NCBI RefSeq assembly: GCF_002632755.1
Contig: NZ_NJAK01000001.1
Location: 2,790,001 to 2,854,000 of the forward strand
DNA length: 64,000 nt
DNA from: Xenorhabdus ishibashii
GTDB lineage: Bacteria > Pseudomonadota > Gammaproteobacteria > Enterobacterales > Enterobacteriaceae
Direction of reading: 5' to 3'
Shown: in pieces, positions 31,763 through 43,042 of the stretch
Layout: every line of letters starts with the position of its first letter
Position numbering within the stretch: position 1 is the stretch's first letter
Translations under genes and position numbers: made by a program
The notes under the pieces: generated by a model
Seen by the model: only the letters and a program-made list of their open reading frames with translations
What the model was told of the DNA's origin: nothing
The model's database searches: none

Positions 31763-32971
31763 TCAGCCAAACCAGTGATGAAACATCAGTCGGATGTAGT
31801 CAATCATGCGGCTGAAGAAGCCCCCTTCTTTTACTTCCTGCATCACAACTAGTGGACGTTGTTCAATGGTTTTACCATCAAGCTGGAAGTTGATAGTTCC
31901 AACAACTTGATTTTTAGCAAGCGGTGCATGCAGTTCGGTATTGTCCAATACATAGCTGGCTTTCAGATCTTTCAAACGGCCACGGGGAATAGTCAGGTAA
32001 ACATTTTTGTCAACACCCAGTTGGACTTTATCAGTATCACCAAACCAAATTGGCTCTGACGCAAATTCTTTACCAACTTGCAGTGGTGAAACCGTTTCGA
32101 AGAAACGAAAACCCCAGGTCAGTAATTTTTTGCTGTCGGTTTCACGCCCTTTGGAGGTTGGGCTGCCCATCACCGCAGAAATCAGGCGCATATTGCCTTC
32201 GGTAGCAGAAGCAACAAGGTTATATCCTGCGCCGCTGGTATGGCCTGTTTTGATGCCATCGACACTCAGGCTCTTATCCCATAGCAAACCATTACGATTA
32301 GGCTGATGAATGTTATTGTAAGTAAAGTCTTTTTCTTTGTAGATAGCGTATTCATCTGGCACATCGCGGATGAGTGCCTGGCCAATCAAAGCCATATCAT
32401 GGGCAGAGCTGTATTGACCGTTGGCATCCAAACCATGAACAGTTTGAAAATGGGTGTTTTTCAACCCCAAATTTTGCACATATTGATTCATCAAACTGAC
32501 AAATGCATCTTGGCTGCCTGCCACATAATCAGCCATAGCAACACATGCATCATTGCCAGATTGCAAGTTGATACCGCGGGAAAGCATAGCGACAGAAACT
32601 TGATCACCCGGTTTTAAAAACATCAAAGATGAACCTTTAAATACCGGATTACCCGTTGCCCAGGCATCTTTACCTACAGTAACGATATCTTCCGGTTTGA
32701 TTTTTCCTGATTTGATGGCCTGACCAATAACGTAGCTGGTCATCATTTTGGTCAGACTTGCGGGATCGCGGCGGATATCTGCATTCTTTTCGGCTAATAC
32801 CTTTCCTGAGTTGTAATCAATCAGAATATAGGCTTCTGAATCCAGTTCTGGTACACCAGGGATCATGGTTTTGAAATTATCATCCGCGTAGGCAGATGCG
32901 GAAACGCTGGCAGCCAGAACAATGCCTAACGTGGCTCTTTTAATAAAACGGGAAGTAACTATGTATTTCAT
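31763..32971 (-). CDS. dacA: D-alanyl-D-alanine carboxypeptidase PBP5 (DacA)
   Basis: PBP5 trims the terminal D-Ala from peptidoglycan pentapeptides and helps keep normal rod shape. The 402 residues (E. coli 403) start with a signal peptide ending ASAYA before DDNFK. The penicillin-binding motifs are SLTKM (active-site Ser), SGND and [10 protein letters not shown]. After the all-beta domain the C-terminus ([18 protein letters not shown]) forms the amphipathic helix that anchors PBP5 to the outer face of the inner membrane. It sits in the elongation cluster behind rlpA, after a 177-base gap that contains a hairpin and probably its own promoter. Confidence 0.96.
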   Translation of the reverse strand: MKYIVTSRFIKRATLGIVLAASVSASAYADDNFKTMIPGVPELDSEAYILIDYNSGKVLAEKNADIRRDPASLTKMMTSYVIGQAIKSGKIKPEDIVTVGKDAWATGNPVFKGSSLMFLKPGDQVSVAMLSRGINLQSGNDACVAMADYVAGSQDAFVSLMNQYVQNLGLKNTHFQTVHGLDANGQYSSAHDMALIGQALIRDVPDEYAIYKEKDFTYNNIHQPNRNGLLWDKSLSVDGIKTGHTSGAGYNLVASATEGNMRLISAVMGSPTSKGRETDSKKLLTWGFRFFETVSPLQVGKEFASEPIWFGDTDKVQLGVDKNVYLTIPRGRLKDLKASYVLDNTELHAPLAKNQVVGTINFQLDGKTIEQRPLVVMQEVKEGGFFSRMIDYIRLMFHHWFG

Positions 32972-33077
32972 GATTGATTAGATAACATCCGTGAGAGAGG
33001 GATTGATAATAAGTGACATAATAACAAATGAAAAAAAAGCTGACATTAAACAAAATTGAGTACAGCAGATTTATCTG

Positions 33078-33103
33078 CCTGCTGACAGGAAAATATCAGC
33101 AGG
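33078..33103 (-). terminator. Hairpin between rlpA and dacA
   Basis: On the minus strand CCTGCTGA and TCAGCAGG pair over eight bases around a 10-base loop, 46 bases after the rlpA stop. No T run follows, so it may slow transcription or protect the upstream mRNA end rather than fully terminate. Confidence 0.4.
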
Positions 33104-33148
33104 TGGTGATGCTATTTATCTCGCGTTATCGTGATTGTGGCGCATGGA

Positions 33149-34099
33149 TCAGGGAGCAACAATAAACGAGGATTGATGCATCTGATCTGTCAATTTTTTT
33201 TGTAATTCCATAGCGTGCTGGCGGCTATTGAATGGCCCCAGTTGGACGCGATAGACGTTACCAAATTGGATAATACGCCCTTGAACATTAAAGCGCTGGC
33301 TCAATGATTGTTGCCATTCTTTGGCCTTTTGTTCAGCACTGATTGCGCCTACTTGCACCATGTAACCGTTTGTTGGTTCAGGAGCAGGTAATGTAGTGGA
33401 AGATGGCGTGACAGGCTGGTTCGTTGTATTTTCAGCCGCTGACTGCTTCACTGTATCTTCGTCAACAGAGTTGCTCATTACAGCAGGAGGCGCTGATGAT
33501 TGAGATTGAGAAATAAGATTAGGTCTTTCAGGTAAGGCAAAGCTTTTTTTAACAATCGTTGCTCCTTCGGTTCCCAAACCGGAAAGTGAACCATCAGGTG
33601 AAACGAGAATGCCATCCAATTTCACTTTGCTTTGTGGCATCAAATTGAGCCGCTCTGCTACTGCATGAGATAATTCAATGATTTTTCCAGGTTTATTGTA
33701 AGGGCCTCGATCATTGACCCTGACAATCATCATGCGTCCATTGCTTAAGTTGGTGACACGAACATAACTTGGAATAGGGAGTGTCGGGTGTGCTGCCGCT
33801 AAAGCATAGGGACTCGCCCGTTCACCAATTGCTGTCAGTTTTCCATTGGATTCTTCACCGAACCAACTGGCATAGCCTGTCTGAGTAAAGTGAGCAGGAT
33901 CTTGCACGATGTGATAGGTTTGCCCGTCCCGCTGATAATCTCGATTGGCACTTGGATGGTAAGGCTCATATTGAGGCTCAGCGCCCAGAACATCACGAGT
34001 CGGAACAGGGGGAAGAGAAGATGTCCGATTGTTATCGGTTATGGTACAACCTGATATTAGTACAGCTACGATGCTAAGTATAAGCCATTGTTGACGCAT
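33149..34099 (-). CDS. rlpA: Septal-ring rare lipoprotein A (RlpA)
   Basis: The 316-residue lipoprotein has a signal peptide with lipobox LISGC (Cys about 18), a double-psi beta-barrel domain (about 75-165, GYASWFGEESNGKLTAIGE and VRVNDRGPYNK) and a C-terminal SPOR domain (about 245-316, YMVQVGAISAEQKAKEW) that binds denuded glycan strands at the septum. The linker between them is rich in Ser, Pro and Thr. In Pseudomonas RlpA is a lytic transglycosylase; E. coli RlpA appears inactive. The presumed catalytic Glu and Asp positions (GE and ND in the barrel) are retained here. It follows rodA by 12 bases. E. coli RlpA is longer (362 residues), mainly in the linker. Confidence 0.93.
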   Translation of the reverse strand: MRQQWLILSIVAVLISGCTITDNNRTSSLPPVPTRDVLGAEPQYEPYHPSANRDYQRDGQTYHIVQDPAHFTQTGYASWFGEESNGKLTAIGERASPYALAAAHPTLPIPSYVRVTNLSNGRMMIVRVNDRGPYNKPGKIIELSHAVAERLNLMPQSKVKLDGILVSPDGSLSGLGTEGATIVKKSFALPERPNLISQSQSSAPPAVMSNSVDEDTVKQSAAENTTNQPVTPSSTTLPAPEPTNGYMVQVGAISAEQKAKEWQQSLSQRFNVQGRIIQFGNVYRVQLGPFNSRQHAMELQKKLTDQMHQSSFIVAP

Positions 34100-34111
34100 G
34101 AAACTTCTTCC

Positions 34112-35224
34112 TCATAAGCTTTTGGACAATAATTTACGATGCGTATGTATCGACATGATAATGCCGAACCCCGCCATTAAGACAATTAATGCTGATCCCC
34201 CATAACTAATCAACGGCAGGGGAACACCGACTACCGGCAGGATACCGCTTACCATGCCGATATTGACAAAAATATAGACAAAGAAAATCAGTACTAACCC
34301 TCCGACCATGACTCGGCCAAATGTGTTCTGCGCTTTGGTGGCAATAAACAATCCACGCATAATAACCAGCAAGTAGAGAACGAGCAAAACCAGGACGCCA
34401 ATTAATCCCAGCTCTTCCGACAGAACGGCGAAAATAAAGTCGGTATGTCGCTCCGGCAGGAATTCCAACTGTGATTGAGTGCCTTGTAACCAGCCTTTTC
34501 CAAACATTCCTCCTGAGCCAATAGCAATTTTGGACTGAATGATATGGTAGCCTTTACCCAATGGATCACTTTCTGGGTCTAATAGCATCATAACGCGGGC
34601 GCGTTGGTAATCATGCATCAGGAAGAACCACAAGATTGGGATGAAACAGGCAAGCAGTAAAACGGCAATGCCAATGAGTTTCCAATTCATTCCCGCCAGA
34701 AATAGGATGAATATCCCAGAAGAGGCAATCAGGATAGAGGTGCCTAAATCGGGTTGTGCTGCTACCAGTAGAGTAGGGACAAAGATCAAAACTAGCGCAA
34801 TGCCCGTATTTTTCAGCGAAGGTGGGCAGAGATCTCGGTTCATAAAACGAGCCACCATCAAAGGTACCGCGATTTTGGCAATTTCTGACGGCTGGAAACG
34901 TACAATGCCCAGATCCAGCCAGCGCTGCGCTCCTTTACTAATCTGCCCAAAAACATCAACGAAGATGAGCAAAACCACACAGACAATATAGAGATAAGGC
35001 GCCCAATTTTCGTACATGCGTGGAGGAACCTGAGCCAAGACAAGCATCATAATCAACCCCATGATGACCTGTCCTATCTTTCGTTCCATCATATCAATGT
35101 CTTGCCCACTGGCGCTCCACATAATGAAAAGGCTGTAGACCAGTAATGCCAGAACGCATAGCAGTAATGGAATATCGATATGTAGTCGGGTCCAGAAAGG
35201 AACCTTGTTTGATGAGTCTGTCAT
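34112..35224 (-). CDS. mrdB: Peptidoglycan glycosyltransferase RodA (MrdB)
   Basis: RodA is the SEDS-family polymerase of the elongasome and works with PBP2. Starting at ATG 35224 ([11 protein letters not shown]) gives 370 residues, the E. coli length; an in-frame TTG at 35236 would add four. About ten membrane segments are visible. The catalytic Asp is in [18 protein letters not shown] (Asp262 in E. coli numbering), and the SEDS signature [19 protein letters not shown] is intact. It begins 16 bases after mrdA ends, in the conserved order rsfS-rlmH-mrdA-mrdB-rlpA. Confidence 0.97.
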   Translation of the reverse strand: MTDSSNKVPFWTRLHIDIPLLLCVLALLVYSLFIMWSASGQDIDMMERKIGQVIMGLIMMLVLAQVPPRMYENWAPYLYIVCVVLLIFVDVFGQISKGAQRWLDLGIVRFQPSEIAKIAVPLMVARFMNRDLCPPSLKNTGIALVLIFVPTLLVAAQPDLGTSILIASSGIFILFLAGMNWKLIGIAVLLLACFIPILWFFLMHDYQRARVMMLLDPESDPLGKGYHIIQSKIAIGSGGMFGKGWLQGTQSQLEFLPERHTDFIFAVLSEELGLIGVLVLLVLYLLVIMRGLFIATKAQNTFGRVMVGGLVLIFFVYIFVNIGMVSGILPVVGVPLPLISYGGSALIVLMAGFGIIMSIHTHRKLLSKSL

Positions 35225-35240
35225 GGTGTTACTCAATTAA

Positions 35241-37151
35241 TTAGTTTCTGTTCTGGGTAGCTTGATTGACTCCTGTTTCAGCAGAGGAGCTGGCAGGAGA
35301 GGCGTTTTTGTTGTCCCTGAGTAAAATATGATCCAGAATTTGACGAACAATAGTGCCAACAGGCGGCCCAGATCCCCCATTTTCAAGAATGATGGAAACG
35401 GCAACCGTCGGGTTGTCATAAGGCGCAAAAGCAATCATTAGCTTATGGTCACGTAAATGTTCAGCAAGTTTACTCGCATTGTAGGTTTCATAACTGAAAA
35501 CCTGAGCAGTACCTGATTTAACGGCCGCTTTATATGGTGTACCGGCAAAAGCTCTGCGCGCTGTGCCATTTGGAGCATTGGCAACACCATACATACCATC
35601 TTTAGCAATTTCCCAATACCCAGAATGAATATCCCCAATAGGTTCGCTGACTGGGGGCAGGTAGGGTTGCATTTCGCCATTAACGCGAGTATTCATCAAG
35701 AAATGGGGTGTTTTCACTACGCCATCGTTAATTAAAGTCATTAAGGCTTTTACCATCTGCATAGGGGTTGCAGTCCAGTATCCTTGACCGATACCAACGG
35801 AAATCGTATCGCCTTGATACCACGGTTTTTTATAGCGTTTGAGTTTCCATTCACGGGTAGGCATATTGCCGGGATTTTCTTCTTTCAGATCGATACCAGT
35901 GAATTGACCATAGCCGAATTTTGTCATCCATTCTGACAGTTTATCGATACCCATATCATAGGCGACTTGATAGAAAAAAGTATCTGCCGATTCAACAATC
36001 GATTTATGCACATTCAGCTTGCCATGTCCCCAGCGTTTCCAATCACGGTAACGCTTTTCTGAGCCTGGCAGTTGCCACCAGCCAGGATCATTGATTGTGG
36101 TGTTTTTTGTAATGACATCACTACTAAGGGCTGCAACGGCAATAAAAGGCTTCACCGTTGATGCTGGTGGATAAGCACCTTGTGTGGCTCGGTTAATTAA
36201 GGGGCGATTGGGGTCATTGAGCAGAGATTTATAATCCTGGCTCGAAATACCGTAGACAAACAGATTCGGATCATAGCTTGGGTTGGACACCATAGCCAAA
36301 ACCTCTCCCGTACGAGGATCGGTAACAACAACACCTGCGCGGCTGGTCGTCAGTATCTCTTCAATATAGGTTTGTAGCTCTAAGTCGATTGACAGGTAAA
36401 TATCTTTACCAGCCTGTGGTGGTTGTTCATGTAGCTGGCGGATCACTTTACCGCGGTTGTTGACTTCGACTTCTTCATAACCTGGTTTGCCATGCAGGAC
36501 AGATTCGTAATAACGTTCAATACCCAGTTTTCCGATATCGTGGGTTGCAGCATAATCCGCAAAAATGCCTTCTTTTTCTAATCGTTCTACATCTTTATCG
36601 TTGATTTTAGCAACGTAGCCGATCACATGGGTGAGTGCGGAGCCGTAAGGGTAATAGCGACGTTGGTAGCCTTTGATCTCCAGTCCCGTAAAACGATATT
36701 GACTAACGGAGAACCGAGCAACCTGAACTGGGGTTAATGATGTTTTTAGAGGAATAGAGGTAAAACGGCGTGCGCGTTGACGCTCTTTTTTGAAGGTTTC
36801 AATATCTTCATCAGTCAGCCCGACGACAGAGCGCAGCTCATTTAATGTTTTATCAAGATCAGCGACTTTTTGTGGCACGATTTCTAACTGATAAATAGTT
36901 CGGTTAGTTGCCAGCGGTGTACCATTACGGTCATAAATGATGCCCCTGCTTGGGGCTATGGGAACGAGTTTAATACGATTTCCATTCGATCGGGTCTGGT
37001 AATCTTCGTGGCGTGTAATCTGGAGATGATAAAGATTGGCAAATAGGATGCCTGTTAAAATAATAATGCCTATAAACGCCACGAATGCGCGGCGTATGAA
37101 TAAGGCTGATTCAGCCGAATGATCGCGAAAAGGGGGTCGTTGATTCTTCAT
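35241..37151 (-). CDS. mrdA: Penicillin-binding protein 2 (MrdA), elongasome transpeptidase
   Basis: PBP2 cross-links lateral-wall peptidoglycan. From the ATG at 37151 (MKNQRPPFRDHSAES) it has 636 residues against 633 in E. coli; an upstream in-frame GTG at 37169 adds six. One N-terminal membrane anchor (about 22-43) precedes the pedestal domain (TRSNGNRIKLVPIAPSRG) and the transpeptidase domain. The catalytic Ser is in PPASTVKP, followed by SADT and KSGTAQVF motifs. E. coli has PPGSTVKP, so Ala replaces Gly just before the active Ser. The C-terminus is a short polar tail. It is followed by mrdB in an operon. Confidence 0.97.
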   Translation of the reverse strand: MKNQRPPFRDHSAESALFIRRAFVAFIGIIILTGILFANLYHLQITRHEDYQTRSNGNRIKLVPIAPSRGIIYDRNGTPLATNRTIYQLEIVPQKVADLDKTLNELRSVVGLTDEDIETFKKERQRARRFTSIPLKTSLTPVQVARFSVSQYRFTGLEIKGYQRRYYPYGSALTHVIGYVAKINDKDVERLEKEGIFADYAATHDIGKLGIERYYESVLHGKPGYEEVEVNNRGKVIRQLHEQPPQAGKDIYLSIDLELQTYIEEILTTSRAGVVVTDPRTGEVLAMVSNPSYDPNLFVYGISSQDYKSLLNDPNRPLINRATQGAYPPASTVKPFIAVAALSSDVITKNTTINDPGWWQLPGSEKRYRDWKRWGHGKLNVHKSIVESADTFFYQVAYDMGIDKLSEWMTKFGYGQFTGIDLKEENPGNMPTREWKLKRYKKPWYQGDTISVGIGQGYWTATPMQMVKALMTLINDGVVKTPHFLMNTRVNGEMQPYLPPVSEPIGDIHSGYWEIAKDGMYGVANAPNGTARRAFAGTPYKAAVKSGTAQVFSYETYNASKLAEHLRDHKLMIAFAPYDNPTVAVSIILENGGSGPPVGTIVRQILDHILLRDNKNASPASSSAETGVNQATQNRN

Positions 37152-37187
37152 CCCATTGCCAGAATTCACGGTGTCAGATTACCCAAT

Positions 37188-37658
37188 TTATTCCCGATGA
37201 TAAGGGTGGTTAGTAGTGATGCTCCACGCCCGATAAAGGCTCTCCGCAACCAAAACCCGTACAAGAGGATGCGGCATGGTTAAAGGAGAAAGTGACCAGC
37301 TTTGTTCCGCGGCTGCTTTGCAGGCAGGGGCTAAACCTTCAGGGCCGCCAATTAACAGACTGACATTTCTGCCATCCAGCTTCCAGCGTTCAAGCTGTTG
37401 TGCTAATTGTGGGGTATCCCAACGAGAACCAGGAATATCCAGAGTCACAATACGATTACCTTTACCAACGGCAGCCAGCATCTGTTCACCTTCTTTTTCC
37501 AGAATGCGCTTGATGTCAGCATTTTTGCCCCGTTTTCCCGCTGGAATTTCAATAAGCTCAAAAGGCATATCTTTGGGAAAGCGACTCAAATAATCCATAA
37601 AGCCGGTCTGTACCCAGTCCGGCATTTTTGTTCCTACAGCGACCAGTTGTAACTTCAA
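37188..37658 (-). CDS. rlmH: 23S rRNA (pseudouridine-1915-N3) methyltransferase RlmH
   Basis: RlmH methylates pseudouridine 1915 in helix 69, a site made by RluD, whose gene end opens this window. The 156-residue SPOUT protein (E. coli 155) has [14 protein letters not shown] for AdoMet binding and the C-terminal [21 protein letters not shown] with the conserved YHRE end. The start lies two bases after the rsfS stop, indicating coupling. Confidence 0.97.
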   Translation of the reverse strand: MKLQLVAVGTKMPDWVQTGFMDYLSRFPKDMPFELIEIPAGKRGKNADIKRILEKEGEQMLAAVGKGNRIVTLDIPGSRWDTPQLAQQLERWKLDGRNVSLLIGGPEGLAPACKAAAEQSWSLSPLTMPHPLVRVLVAESLYRAWSITTNHPYHRE

Positions 37659-37660
37659 AC

Positions 37661-37978
37661 TCAGCTCCAGAGTTTTTCCAGTTCGTACATACGGCGGCTG
37701 TCTTCTTGCATTACATGGACCATAATTTCGCCGAGATCGACGACTATCCAGTCTGAAATGCCTTGCCCTTCAACACCTAAAGGCATAATACCGGCTTGGC
37801 GGCAGTCATCCACCAGATTATCTGCCACAGACATCAGGTGGCGATTTGATGTTCCGGTGCAGATAACCATGCAGTCAGTAATACTGGATTTTCCACGAAC
37901 GTCTATAGAAACAATATCCTGTGCTTTGGAATCTTCAAGTTTATCAATAACAAATTGTTGTAATTCTGTGCCTTGCAA
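37661..37978 (-). CDS. rsfS: Ribosomal silencing factor RsfS (YbeB), TTG start
   Basis: RsfS binds uL14 on the 50S subunit and blocks subunit joining when nutrients are short. The TTG at 37978, preceded by AAAGGTGATCC, starts [18 protein letters not shown] and gives 105 residues, the E. coli length and alignment. The in-frame ATG at 38035 would add 19 residues with no family match and is less likely. The conserved core reads [22 protein letters not shown] and [20 protein letters not shown]. coli has cobC between rsfS and nadD; here only about 100 bases separate them. Confidence 0.93.
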   Translation of the reverse strand: MQGTELQQFVIDKLEDSKAQDIVSIDVRGKSSITDCMVICTGTSNRHLMSVADNLVDDCRQAGIMPLGVEGQGISDWIVVDLGEIMVHVMQEDSRRMYELEKLWS

Positions 37979-38081
37979 AAGGATCACCTTTATTTCATAA
38001 AATTGGTTAAGTAACGCAGAATAATAGCATGCCAATCTCTATAAAAGTAAGCGAGTTAGCTGCAAATCACGCATGGTTTTG

Positions 38082-38846
38082 TTATTTCTTATATAACCCT
38101 TGTGAATCGATATAATTTTGTATCGATGGGGGAAGCAAATCATCACAATTTATCCCTTGCTGGTGGCGCTGGCGAATATCCGTTGCTGAAATGTTTAACA
38201 ACGGAGTGGCGGCCAGATAAATATAACCGTGTGGTTTTTGGCTCAGTGGGAGTGGAGAATCAGTTTTGTGCTTTTCAAACCACGATTGCATACCAGGAGC
38301 TGAAAGTTGACTTTGATAACCCGGACGGGAGCAGACCAACAGATGACAAATGTTGAGCAATTCTTTCCATTTATACCAGGTATGAATAGTTTGTAATGAA
38401 TCCTGACCAATGATGAATGCCAATGGACGTTGCTCGCCGATTTCCTGACGAAAGGATTTCAGGGTTTCTACTGTGTAAGAAGGCGTTTGTCGCTCCAGCT
38501 CACGGGTATCCACGGTAAATAGAGGGTTATCTCGCACCGCCAGACGAACCATTTCCAGTCGTTGCCGGGAGGTTGCCTCCGGTTGAGGGCGGTGCGGGGG
38601 GACATGATTCGGTAATAAGATGACCTGTTTGAGTCCTGCTAATTGAGCCAATGCTTCCACAGGACGCAAATGACCGTAATGGATAGGGTCGAATGTGCCA
38701 CCGAATAAAGCCTGAATAACCGGAGCATTCCCATTGGTTGCAGAATCAATGGCATTGATTGGGGCATTGTTTGAGGCATTGTTTGAGGCAATATTTGTTG
38801 AATCAATATCTTGATCGATATTGATTGGATCAATAGATTCAAGCAT
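38082..38846 (-). CDS. nadD: Nicotinate-mononucleotide adenylyltransferase NadD with N-terminal extension
   Basis: NadD makes deamido-NAD from nicotinate mononucleotide and ATP. The catalytic part begins at about residue 43 ([22 protein letters not shown]), with the GxFxPxHxGH nucleotidyltransferase motif, [11 protein letters not shown] and the C-terminal [10 protein letters not shown]. Before it lies an extension of about 40 residues rich in Asn, Ile, Asp, Ala and Ser, not found in the 213-residue E. coli protein. No ATG, GTG or TTG occurs in frame between the first ATG and the core, so the extension appears to be translated. The ATG overlaps the holA stop by eight bases (ATGCTTGA). Two tandem 12-bp units code for ASNN twice within it. 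Confidence 0.94.
   Translation of the reverse strand: MLESIDPINIDQDIDSTNIASNNASNNAPINAIDSATNGNAPVIQALFGGTFDPIHYGHLRPVEALAQLAGLKQVILLPNHVPPHRPQPEATSRQRLEMVRLAVRDNPLFTVDTRELERQTPSYTVETLKSFRQEIGEQRPLAFIIGQDSLQTIHTWYKWKELLNICHLLVCSRPGYQSQLSAPGMQSWFEKHKTDSPLPLSQKPHGYIYLAATPLLNISATDIRQRHQQGINCDDLLPPSIQNYIDSQGLYKK
38766..38789 (-). repeat. Two tandem 12-bp repeats in the nadD N-terminal extension
   Basis: ATTGTTTGAGGC occurs twice in a row on the plus strand (38766-38777 and 38778-38789). On the coding strand each unit reads Ala-Ser-Asn-Asn. A third, diverged unit (APIN) follows. The length keeps the frame, so copy-number change would alter protein length only. Confidence 0.85.
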
Positions 38847-39870
38847 TCAGGAAGCTCTCTGGTAATGGTTTTCCGCATAACAACATGGAAAGCGTTTCCA
38901 GGTCAGCCCAAATGGATTGGCTATAATCCTGTTTGACGCGTAGTTCCATCTGAGTCAACAAATGTATGGCAGATTGTAGTTCTTGTTGTGACAGGCGCTG
39001 TAATGCGGTTGATAACAATGTCCTGCGATTTTGCCAAATCTTGTGTTGATCAAACAAAGTCTTCAAAGGGATGGTCGTATATTGACGTTTAAGTACCAGG
39101 AGCAGCATTAACTCCCGCTGTATAGTACGGAGTAAAATAATTGTCTCGGTATCTTCTTGCCGGAGCTGTTTCAATATATGCCATGCCCGCTTTACTTTTC
39201 CTGCCAGCAAAGCATCAATCCAATGATAGGGCGAAAAGTGAGCCGCATCGTTGACCGCTTCTTCTACGCGAGGAAGTGTCAATCGATTATCAGGATAGAG
39301 CAGAGAAAGGCGTTCCAGAGCCTGAGCCATTGCCAATAGGTTTCCTTCATAGCAATAGCAGAGTAATTGATTGGCTTCATTTTCCAGTAATAGCCCCATG
39401 TTTTTGGCACGTTGTGCCACCCATTGTGGCAGGCGATTTTGCTCAGGTGTCAAACAACTGACATATACCCCATTTTGCCCAATCGCTTTGAACCACGGGC
39501 TATTTTCCTGTGCTTTAGTCAGTTTGTGTCCACGTAATATCAGTAAGATATCTGAATGCAGTAACCCTGACAGTTTGGTTAACCGCTCTGCCATTGCGGC
39601 ATTTGGGCCATTTTCTGGCAGCAGCAAGTTGAGAGACTGACGACTGGCAAACAGGCTAAGTGACTGACACAGGCCGAAAATCTCATCCCAATCGGTATGG
39701 TTATCCAATGTGAAAGTGAAATGTTCCATAAAACCATGTTGTTCAGCCACTTTACGGATACTGTCTTGACTTTCCTGCAATAGTAATGGCTCATTGCCCC
39801 ACAACAGGTAGCTGCCTCGCAGCTCTTCATTGAGCTGCGAAAGGAGTTGTTCAGGATACAGTCGGATCAT
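38839..39870 (-). CDS. holA: DNA polymerase III delta subunit (HolA)
   Basis: The delta subunit opens the beta sliding clamp as part of the clamp loader. The 343 residues equal E. coli HolA in length, with the usual opening [30 protein letters not shown] and the clamp-binding region [19 protein letters not shown]. The AAA+ fold lacks Walker motifs, as usual for delta. The start overlaps the lptE stop by four bases (ATGA), and the end overlaps nadD, forming a coupled leuS-lptE-holA-nadD run. Confidence 0.96.
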   Translation of the reverse strand: MIRLYPEQLLSQLNEELRGSYLLWGNEPLLLQESQDSIRKVAEQHGFMEHFTFTLDNHTDWDEIFGLCQSLSLFASRQSLNLLLPENGPNAAMAERLTKLSGLLHSDILLILRGHKLTKAQENSPWFKAIGQNGVYVSCLTPEQNRLPQWVAQRAKNMGLLLENEANQLLCYCYEGNLLAMAQALERLSLLYPDNRLTLPRVEEAVNDAAHFSPYHWIDALLAGKVKRAWHILKQLRQEDTETIILLRTIQRELMLLLVLKRQYTTIPLKTLFDQHKIWQNRRTLLSTALQRLSQQELQSAIHLLTQMELRVKQDYSQSIWADLETLSMLLCGKPLPESFLNA

Positions 39871-40427
39871 TGCTTTTGTTTAGCCGCAGCTTTTTGGGTT
39901 GCCTCGGCTTTCAGGAGTTCTGCACTATGGACGGTCAGCAATTGGCGCATAAGCTGACGGGCAGCCTGTTCACGCATTTCCTGTTTAACCAGTTCATCTT
40001 CTGCATCTTTTGCCAGTGCTTCCAAAGAGTTATCGAAGAACGAACGATCGACCTTTGCCTGCAATGGATAGATGCTACCATCCGGCATCAGAACTTGCGC
40101 ATCAACATTCAGTACCAACAGACGTTCAGCCGCTTTACCATCCAGAAAGATAGACACTGTCTCTTTGTTTTCATCAGAGCTAACCAGTTTCAGGATAGGT
40201 ACAGAAGCATCACCATTTTCAACAATTTTGACATCGTTCAGCCGAAGTTGCTGGCGTACTGCCCGTGCCAGAGGCCCATAAGGGTCACCAGAGCTTAATT
40301 GCAATGTTTGCAGTTCTTTTGGAACCTGTGTTGTGCCCTGAAGATGAAAACCGCAGCCAGCGGTGACTAGCACCGCTAACCCGATCAATATCATGCAAAT
40401 ATAACGTCGTAGATTATTTTCTACCAC
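39867..40427 (-). CDS. lptE: LPS assembly lipoprotein LptE
   Basis: LptE plugs the LptD barrel in the outer membrane and guides lipopolysaccharide to the surface. The 186-residue precursor has a signal with lipobox [10 protein letters not shown] (Cys about 25) and the conserved [21 protein letters not shown] region. The C-terminus is Ala/Lys/Gln rich ([14 protein letters not shown]). E. coli LptE is 193 residues. The start at 40427 includes a slightly long basic segment before the hydrophobic core; an internal Met exists at residue 12. It lies 32 bases after leuS. Confidence 0.94.
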   Translation of the reverse strand: MVENNLRRYICMILIGLAVLVTAGCGFHLQGTTQVPKELQTLQLSSGDPYGPLARAVRQQLRLNDVKIVENGDASVPILKLVSSDENKETVSIFLDGKAAERLLVLNVDAQVLMPDGSIYPLQAKVDRSFFDNSLEALAKDAEDELVKQEMREQAARQLMRQLLTVHSAELLKAEATQKAAAKQKQ

Positions 40428-40459
40428 AAATGGGGTCTCCTGTTATCAACCTACTATTA

Positions 40460-43042
40460 TTAACCTACAACCAGATTCAGTAATTTACCTGGAACATAGA
40501 TGACTTTGCGGATACTGACGCCTTCAAGATATTTCTTCACACCGTATTCTTGCATTGCCATCTCTTGGACATATTCTTTTGTTGCATCTGCTGGTACCGT
40601 AATACGACCACGAACCTTACCGTTAATTTGAATAATGACCAGTTTAGTATCGTCTACCATTGCCTGCTCATCAGCTTGTGGCCATGCCGCAGTGTCAATG
40701 TCATCCTCATTACCCAGTGCTTTCCACATGACGAAGCAAACGTGTGGTGTAATAGGTGAAAGCATACGTACAATCGCAGTGACTGCTTCTTGCATCAGAG
40801 CACGATCTTGCTCTGTTTCCTGTGGTGCGCGAGTCAGTTTATTCATCAGCTCCATAATGGCCGCAATGGCAGTATTGAACGCTTGACGGCGACCAATATC
40901 GTCAGTGACTTTCGCGATGGTTTTGTGCAAATCACGGCGCAGATCTTTTTGTTCTGGCGTCAGGTTGCTGACATCCAGTGGTTGGGTTGTTCCTTTGTTG
41001 CTGTGTTCATAAACCAGACGCCAAACACGTTTCAGGAAGCGGTTAGCACCTTCCACGCCAGACTCTTGCCATTCCAGAGTCAGTTCTGGTGGTGCAGCGA
41101 ACATCATGAACAGACGAACGGTATCTGCACCATATTTATCGACCATAACTTGTGGATCGATACCGTTGTTCTTGGATTTCGACATTTTGCTCATGCCGGT
41201 ATAAACCAGTTCATGACCGTCTTTATCCGTTGCTTTTACAATACGGCCTTTCTCGTCACGCTCAACAATGGCATCAGTCGGAGATACCCAGACTTTCTCG
41301 CCGCTGTTGCCAGTGTAGTGGAAGGCATCAGCCAGAACCATGCCTTGGCACAGCAGGCGCTTAGCAGGTTCATCAGAGTTGACCATGCCCGCATCGCGCA
41401 TCAATTTGTGGAAGAAACGGAAGTACATCAGGTGCATGATAGCGTGTTCAATACCACCGATGTATTGATCCACTGGCAACCAATAGTTGGCCGCAGCCGG
41501 ATCTAACATACCTTGATCATAATCTGGGCAGGTATAGCGTGCGTAATACCATGAGGATTCCATAAAGGTATCAAAGGTATCGGTTTCAAGCAGTGCTGGC
41601 TGGCCATTGATGGTTGTTTTGGCCCATTCAGCATCAGCTTTGATTGGGCTGGTGATCCCATCCATCACGACATCTTCTGGTAAAATTACCGGCAATTGAT
41701 CTTCTGGAACAGGAACAACGGTGCCATCTTCCAGTGTTGCCATTGGTATTGGCGCACCCCAATAACGTTGACGAGAAACGCCCCAGTCGCGCAGGCGGTA
41801 ATTGACTTTACGTTGTCCGACACCCATTGCAACCAGTTTGTCTGCGATAGCATTGAAGCCTTCTTCATGGTTCAGGCCACTGAATTCGCCGGAATTGACC
41901 AGTGAATTTTTATCAGTAACAGCCGCTTCCTGAACGTTTGGTACATTGCCATCGTTATCAAGAATAACGGCTTTTATTGGCAGGTTGTACTTAGTGGCAA
42001 ATTCCCAGTCACGTTGATCGTGTCCTGGAACAGCCATCACCGCACCTGTGCCGTATTCCATCAGGACAAAGTTGGCAACCCAGATAGCGAGTTTTTCGTT
42101 GGTCAATGGATGAATGACAAACATGCCGGTTGGCATACCTTTTTTCTCCATTGTTGCCATATCAGCTTCGGCAACTTTGGTATTACGGCATTCGTCGATG
42201 AATTTCTCTAATTCAGGATTATTTTCCGCTGCCTGTTTTGCCAGAGGATGACCCGCCGCTACAGCGACATAGGTCGCTCCCATAAAGGTATCCGGGCGTG
42301 TGGTATAAACGGTGAGTTTTTCCTGATTGTCAGCAACGTTGAACGTGATTTCGACGCCTTCAGAACGGCCAATCCAGTTGCGCTGCATGATTTTGACCTG
42401 TTCTGGCCAATCTTCCAGTTTATCCAGATCGTTTAGTAGCTCTTCGGCATAATCGGTGATCTTGATGAACCATTGTGGGATCTCTTTACGCTCAACCTGG
42501 GTATCACAACGCCAGCAGCAGCCATCAATAACCTGCTCATTCGCGAGAACAGTCAGGTCATGCGGGCACCAGTTAACGGCGGACGTTTTTTTGTATACCA
42601 GACCTTTTTCGTACAATTTAGTGAAAAACCACTGTTCCCAGCGGTAGTACTCTGGCGTACAGGTGGTGACTTCACGATCCCAATCATAGCCAAAACCCAG
42701 TTTTTTTAACTGGTTTTTCATATAGTCAATGTTGGAATAAGTCCACGGGGCTGGGGCGGTATTATTCTTGACCGCAGCCCCTTCTGCTGGCAGACCAAAT
42801 GCATCCCACCCGATAGGTTGCAGTACGTTTTTGCCCAGCATGCGCTGGTAACGGGAAATCACATCACCAATGGTGTAATTACGGACATGGCCCATATGTA
42901 GTCGGCCAGAAGGATAAGGTAGCATGGACAGGCAATAGTATTTTTCTTTGCTGTTGTCTTCTGTCACTTTGAACGTTTGCTTCTCTTGCCAATGAAGCTG
43001 GACTTGTTGTTCTATGTCTTCTGGACGATATTGTTCTTGCAT
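40460..43042 (-). CDS. leuS: Leucyl-tRNA synthetase
   Basis: The 860-residue class I synthetase (E. coli 860) charges tRNA-Leu. The HIGH motif is [17 protein letters not shown] (near 42), and KMSKS is in [15 protein letters not shown]. The CP1 editing domain includes [16 protein letters not shown] and [10 protein letters not shown] with the Asp that clears mischarged amino acids. An anticodon-binding domain and a C-terminal domain complete it. It starts the leuS-lptE-holA-nadD transcription unit, with about 200 bases to gltL upstream. Confidence 0.98.
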   Translation of the reverse strand: MQEQYRPEDIEQQVQLHWQEKQTFKVTEDNSKEKYYCLSMLPYPSGRLHMGHVRNYTIGDVISRYQRMLGKNVLQPIGWDAFGLPAEGAAVKNNTAPAPWTYSNIDYMKNQLKKLGFGYDWDREVTTCTPEYYRWEQWFFTKLYEKGLVYKKTSAVNWCPHDLTVLANEQVIDGCCWRCDTQVERKEIPQWFIKITDYAEELLNDLDKLEDWPEQVKIMQRNWIGRSEGVEITFNVADNQEKLTVYTTRPDTFMGATYVAVAAGHPLAKQAAENNPELEKFIDECRNTKVAEADMATMEKKGMPTGMFVIHPLTNEKLAIWVANFVLMEYGTGAVMAVPGHDQRDWEFATKYNLPIKAVILDNDGNVPNVQEAAVTDKNSLVNSGEFSGLNHEEGFNAIADKLVAMGVGQRKVNYRLRDWGVSRQRYWGAPIPMATLEDGTVVPVPEDQLPVILPEDVVMDGITSPIKADAEWAKTTINGQPALLETDTFDTFMESSWYYARYTCPDYDQGMLDPAAANYWLPVDQYIGGIEHAIMHLMYFRFFHKLMRDAGMVNSDEPAKRLLCQGMVLADAFHYTGNSGEKVWVSPTDAIVERDEKGRIVKATDKDGHELVYTGMSKMSKSKNNGIDPQVMVDKYGADTVRLFMMFAAPPELTLEWQESGVEGANRFLKRVWRLVYEHSNKGTTQPLDVSNLTPEQKDLRRDLHKTIAKVTDDIGRRQAFNTAIAAIMELMNKLTRAPQETEQDRALMQEAVTAIVRMLSPITPHVCFVMWKALGNEDDIDTAAWPQADEQAMVDDTKLVIIQINGKVRGRITVPADATKEYVQEMAMQEYGVKKYLEGVSIRKVIYVPGKLLNLVVG

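Noticed and set aside
40790..41506. 238-residue frame opposite leuS
   Set aside because: Long antisense frames are common in conserved synthetase genes; no independent support.
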